A stretch of DNA of 17,284 nt from Chloromonas sp. AAM2. Its lineage: Eukaryota; Chlorophyta; Chlorophyceae; Chlamydomonadales; Chlamydomonadaceae. A model generated the notes under the pieces. The model searched no databases. It was not told the origin of the DNA and saw only the letters and a program-made list of their open reading frames with translations. This document shows, one piece after another, positions 15,176 through 17,284 of this stretch (position 1 is its first letter; every line of letters starts with the position of its first letter). A program made the position numbers and the translations under genes. The stretch spans positions 50,347 to 67,630 of the forward strand of contig QAXH01005831.1 in the NCBI GenBank assembly GCA_004335635.1. Direction: 5' to 3'.

Positions 15176-17259
15176 CTTTAAAAGAAGAGAAAAAATTAAA
15201 AACTCATAAAAAAGTTTATGATTTACCTTGGACAGGTAAAATTGCTCCACAAGGTGAGAGCACAAGTTCAGGCGGAGCCAGTGGTGATTCACAAAAAACT
15301 GGTCCTGCTTATTCAATACGTGCCAAAGTTGCTTTATTAGCAGATATAGCTATTTCTTCGTTATCTGTAAAATTAGATATGATTACAGATTTATTAGTTA
15401 TTATTGATAGTGTAAAAGGTAATCGAGGTTTTGTGGTTTTTGCTACTACTCATATTCCTTTTGTTCTAGATCCAGCTTTACGTAGACCTGGTCGATTAGA
15501 TGAAACTATTAGTTTTGGTTTCTCATCTAAAAATAAGTCTCCAGCCACTTCGATTATTTCTCATTTTGGCATTTTTAATGTACCACGTCATACATATCTA
15601 CAAACATCACCTCAATCTAAATATACGTCTCCTTCAAATACTTATGCTGCATTAGGTAGAAGAGGTGGTGCTTCATTAGATTTTAGTCTTACGTCAACAG
15701 CTGTTGATACAAATACTATATTAGGTCGATTATGTCAAAAAGCCGTTCATCCATTTATAACTTCTTCTCATTTTTATTTAAAAAGAACATCATCTCTTTT
15801 TCATTTCTTTCCTGAAAATCTTTTTAATCACAATGTTCATACAAAAGAAAATTTCGTTTTAACAGGAGGTAACTTAAAAGACAAATACAATAAGTCTTCC
15901 CCGAAAAATGAAACAGAATTATCTAATATTTTTCCTAAAAACGATACTCAAACTTCTAATCGTAATTATCCTAAAACATCTAAAATTTTATCCCAAGTTG
16001 CTACTAAAGCATCCGCTTATTTAAATGCAAGTATTAAGTATTTTGATGAAGAATGTGCTAGTAAAAATAAAGACGAACGTCATCTAGATTTACATATTAA
16101 TAATGCATTAACACAACTTACAGATGTTTCTTTACAAAGTCCTTTATCCAATTCTTCTCATTTAAGTATGTATGTTTCTCCACATTTTTTCAAAAATAAT
16201 ATTTCTCTTTTAATCTCTGGTAAAATTGGTGAATTTTTATTATTTTCAAAAACATCTCAACTTGAGTTAAATCGTTTTAACAATTATGAAGAAGTACATT
16301 CTTCATCTTATAAATTTATTCCAAAATGTCATTCAGTTAGTGCTGACTTACGTAGCCCGTCAGGGCTACGTACAACACGTTGTTCGTCTTTAATGCCTGT
16401 TATTACTGAATCCATTTCATCTTTAGTTTTATCTTTTATTCAAAAACGTTTTCTTTATAAAAGTAATTTAATGCTTCCTACTTTATTTAATTTCATTAAT
16501 TATTCTTCTCTTATGGAACATTCTTCACCTCCAATTACAAGTATTCTATTACCTGCAAAACGTTATGAAAACTTGAAAAGAAGTCTTTCTTATTATCAAA
16601 ATCACGATCAAAATTTTGGAAGTGGGATAATGGAAAAAATTAATATTCATCAACAACAAAGATTAGTAAAAAGATTATATAACATTCCTGTTAAAGAGTC
16701 CTTTAAATCCGAAATTATCGCAAACCGTTTATCTACGTTCTCAAACGCCTCTTTAATGGTTGGTAGTATAAGTCCATCCGCTTTACAAAAAATTTCAAGT
16801 TCTAATTGGTTTGTCCGTAATCGTATTTTTACACGTCACTCTCATTATTTAACAAATCAGTGGTGGAATGGGCAACTTCCAGAACATAATGCAGAAACTA
16901 CTTTTCTAAGTGATATTGATTGGCGTTATGCCTTTGTTGAGCGTGAAGCACGTGATATCTTATTAGATTTCCCTGACGCTGACCAACATTATAATCCTCG
17001 TAATCGCCGATGGGTTGGAAATACTAACTGGGCAGTTGGTACAATTTCAACACCTTCTTTAACTAATTCTCAAAATTCTTTTTATTCAGAAATTTACTCA
17101 CATTTTATTTATGATTCTTTTCTTAAAGCCTTTAATATTTATGAACAAAATCGTGAAGCATTTGACTTTTATTCTTTCTATATTTTTAAACAAGGTTTAA
17201 ACACACATTTACATGAATTTGAACGTTTAAAACTTATTCAACGTTTTTTAAAACATTAG
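15043..17259 (+). CDS. ftsH: Giant FtsH-like AAA protein, 3' part (second region of homology to C-terminus)
   Basis: Continues the AAA module of the 5' part in the -1 frame. The frame is open from 15043; the first ATG, at 15379, lies inside conserved sequence and is not a likely start. The segment starts with a Pro/Ser-rich linker, then AKVALLADIAISSLSVKLDMITDLLVIIDS, then the second region of homology, GFVVFATTHIPFVLDPALRRPGRLDE. The two arginines expected as inter-subunit fingers sit at codons 15484 and 15493. A variable Ser/Asn-rich insert follows, then a conserved C-terminal block including SNWFVRNRIFTRHSHYLTNQWWNGQLPE and FLSDIDWRYAFVEREARDILLDFPDA. No HExxH zinc-protease motif is visible, so it should lack the peptidase activity of true FtsH, as Ycf2 and FtsHi proteins do. 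Joined with the 5' part, the protein would have roughly 3,260 residues. The 3' stop is TAG at 17257-17259. Confidence 0.85.
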   Translation, partial: TKYHNNPNPDTEEQKEGPRILSSRLLRPSTELLSPPATSPFSVLTLKEEKKLKTHKKVYDLPWTGKIAPQGESTSSGGASGDSQKTGPAYSIRAKVALLADIAISSLSVKLDMITDLLVIIDSVKGNRGFVVFATTHIPFVLDPALRRPGRLDETISFGFSSKNKSPATSIISHFGIFNVPRHTYLQTSPQSKYTSPSNTYAALGRRGGASLDFSLTSTAVDTNTILGRLCQKAVHPFITSSHFYLKRTSSLFHFFPENLFNHNVHTKENFVLTGGNLKDKYNKSSPKNETELSNIFPKNDTQTSNRNYPKTSKILSQVATKASAYLNASIKYFDEECASKNKDERHLDLHINNALTQLTDVSLQSPLSNSSHLSMYVSPHFFKNNISLLISGKIGEFLLFSKTSQLELNRFNNYEEVHSSSYKFIPKCHSVSADLRSPSGLRTTRCSSLMPVITESISSLVLSFIQKRFLYKSNLMLPTLFNFINYSSLMEHSSPPITSILLPAKRYENLKRSLSYYQNHDQNFGSGIMEKINIHQQQRLVKRLYNIPVKESFKSEIIANRLSTFSNASLMVGSISPSALQKISSSNWFVRNRIFTRHSHYLTNQWWNGQLPEHNAETTFLSDIDWRYAFVEREARDILLDFPDADQHYNPRNRRWVGNTNWAVGTISTPSLTNSQNSFYSEIYSHFIYDSFLKAFNIYEQNREAFDFYSFYIFKQGLNTHLHEFERLKLIQRFLKH
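16349..16372. repeat. GC-rich palindromic dispersed repeat (copy 2, in coding sequence)
   Basis: A 10-bp perfect stem (16349-16358 with 16363-16372) around GTCA. The 20-base core 16351-16370 is identical to 1406-1425 in the rpl23-rpl2 spacer. In the gene it is read as LRSPSGLRT, an in-frame insert within the variable region. It is the strongest proof that these palindromes move between spacers and genes. Confidence 0.75.
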
Positions 17260-17284
17260 AAAAAAAAAAAAAAAATTATGTATA

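Noticed and set aside
17212..17226. HExxH zinc-protease motif (HEFER near the C-terminus)
   Set aside because: The fifth residue is arginine, not histidine, and the site is too close to the C-terminus to be an M41 peptidase centre.
15379..17259. A separate gene starting at the ATG at 15379
   Set aside because: The ATG lies within sequence that continues a conserved AAA domain; the same frame is open and protein-like back to 15043, so this is the 3' part of the upstream gene and not an independent gene.

Overview
The window is a stretch of chloroplast DNA, most likely from a chlorophycean green alga of the Chlamydomonadales type. Supporting signs are bacterial-type ribosomal proteins in the order rpl23-rpl2-rps19, an atpB without a following atpE, a giant ftsH/orf2971-type gene full of lineage-specific insertions, very A/T-rich spacers full of perfect inverted repeats, and short GC-rich palindromes scattered through spacers and coding sequence alike. 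Species cannot be named from the sequence. All recognised genes are on the + strand.

Layout. 1-366: A/T-rich leader with a short hairpin near the left edge. 367-3281: rpl23, rpl2 and rps19, a remnant of the S10/spc ribosomal-protein cluster, with unusually long spacers (948 and 533 bp) holding many hairpins. 3305-3487: three inverted repeats just after rps19, the first a perfect 62-bp palindrome, which probably form the 3' end of the ribosomal-protein transcript. 3680-4250: no ORF, but a run of mixed base composition that folds locally and resembles parts of a group IIB intron. It is the best candidate for an unannotated structured RNA, possibly a tscA-like piece of the split psaA intron. 4481-5923: atpB, intact, with a 22-bp stem-loop behind it. 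5924-7471: A/T-rich spacer with microsatellites, two long inverted repeats before ftsH and one doubtful 45-codon ORF.

7472-17259: a giant FtsH-like AAA gene, of which the reading frame breaks near 15043-15172. The 5' part carries the membrane segments, a highly degenerate Walker A and an altered Walker B. The 3' part carries the second region of homology with its arginine residues. No HExxH protease motif is visible. A -1 shift, or one missing A in the AAAA run at 15045-15048, would join the two parts into about 3,260 residues. The gene also has no ATG in its first 74 codons.

Functionally, three genes serve plastid translation and one the ATP synthase CF1 head. The ftsH-like gene belongs to the Ycf2/FtsHi-like group, linked to protein import and quality control at the inner envelope rather than to proteolysis.
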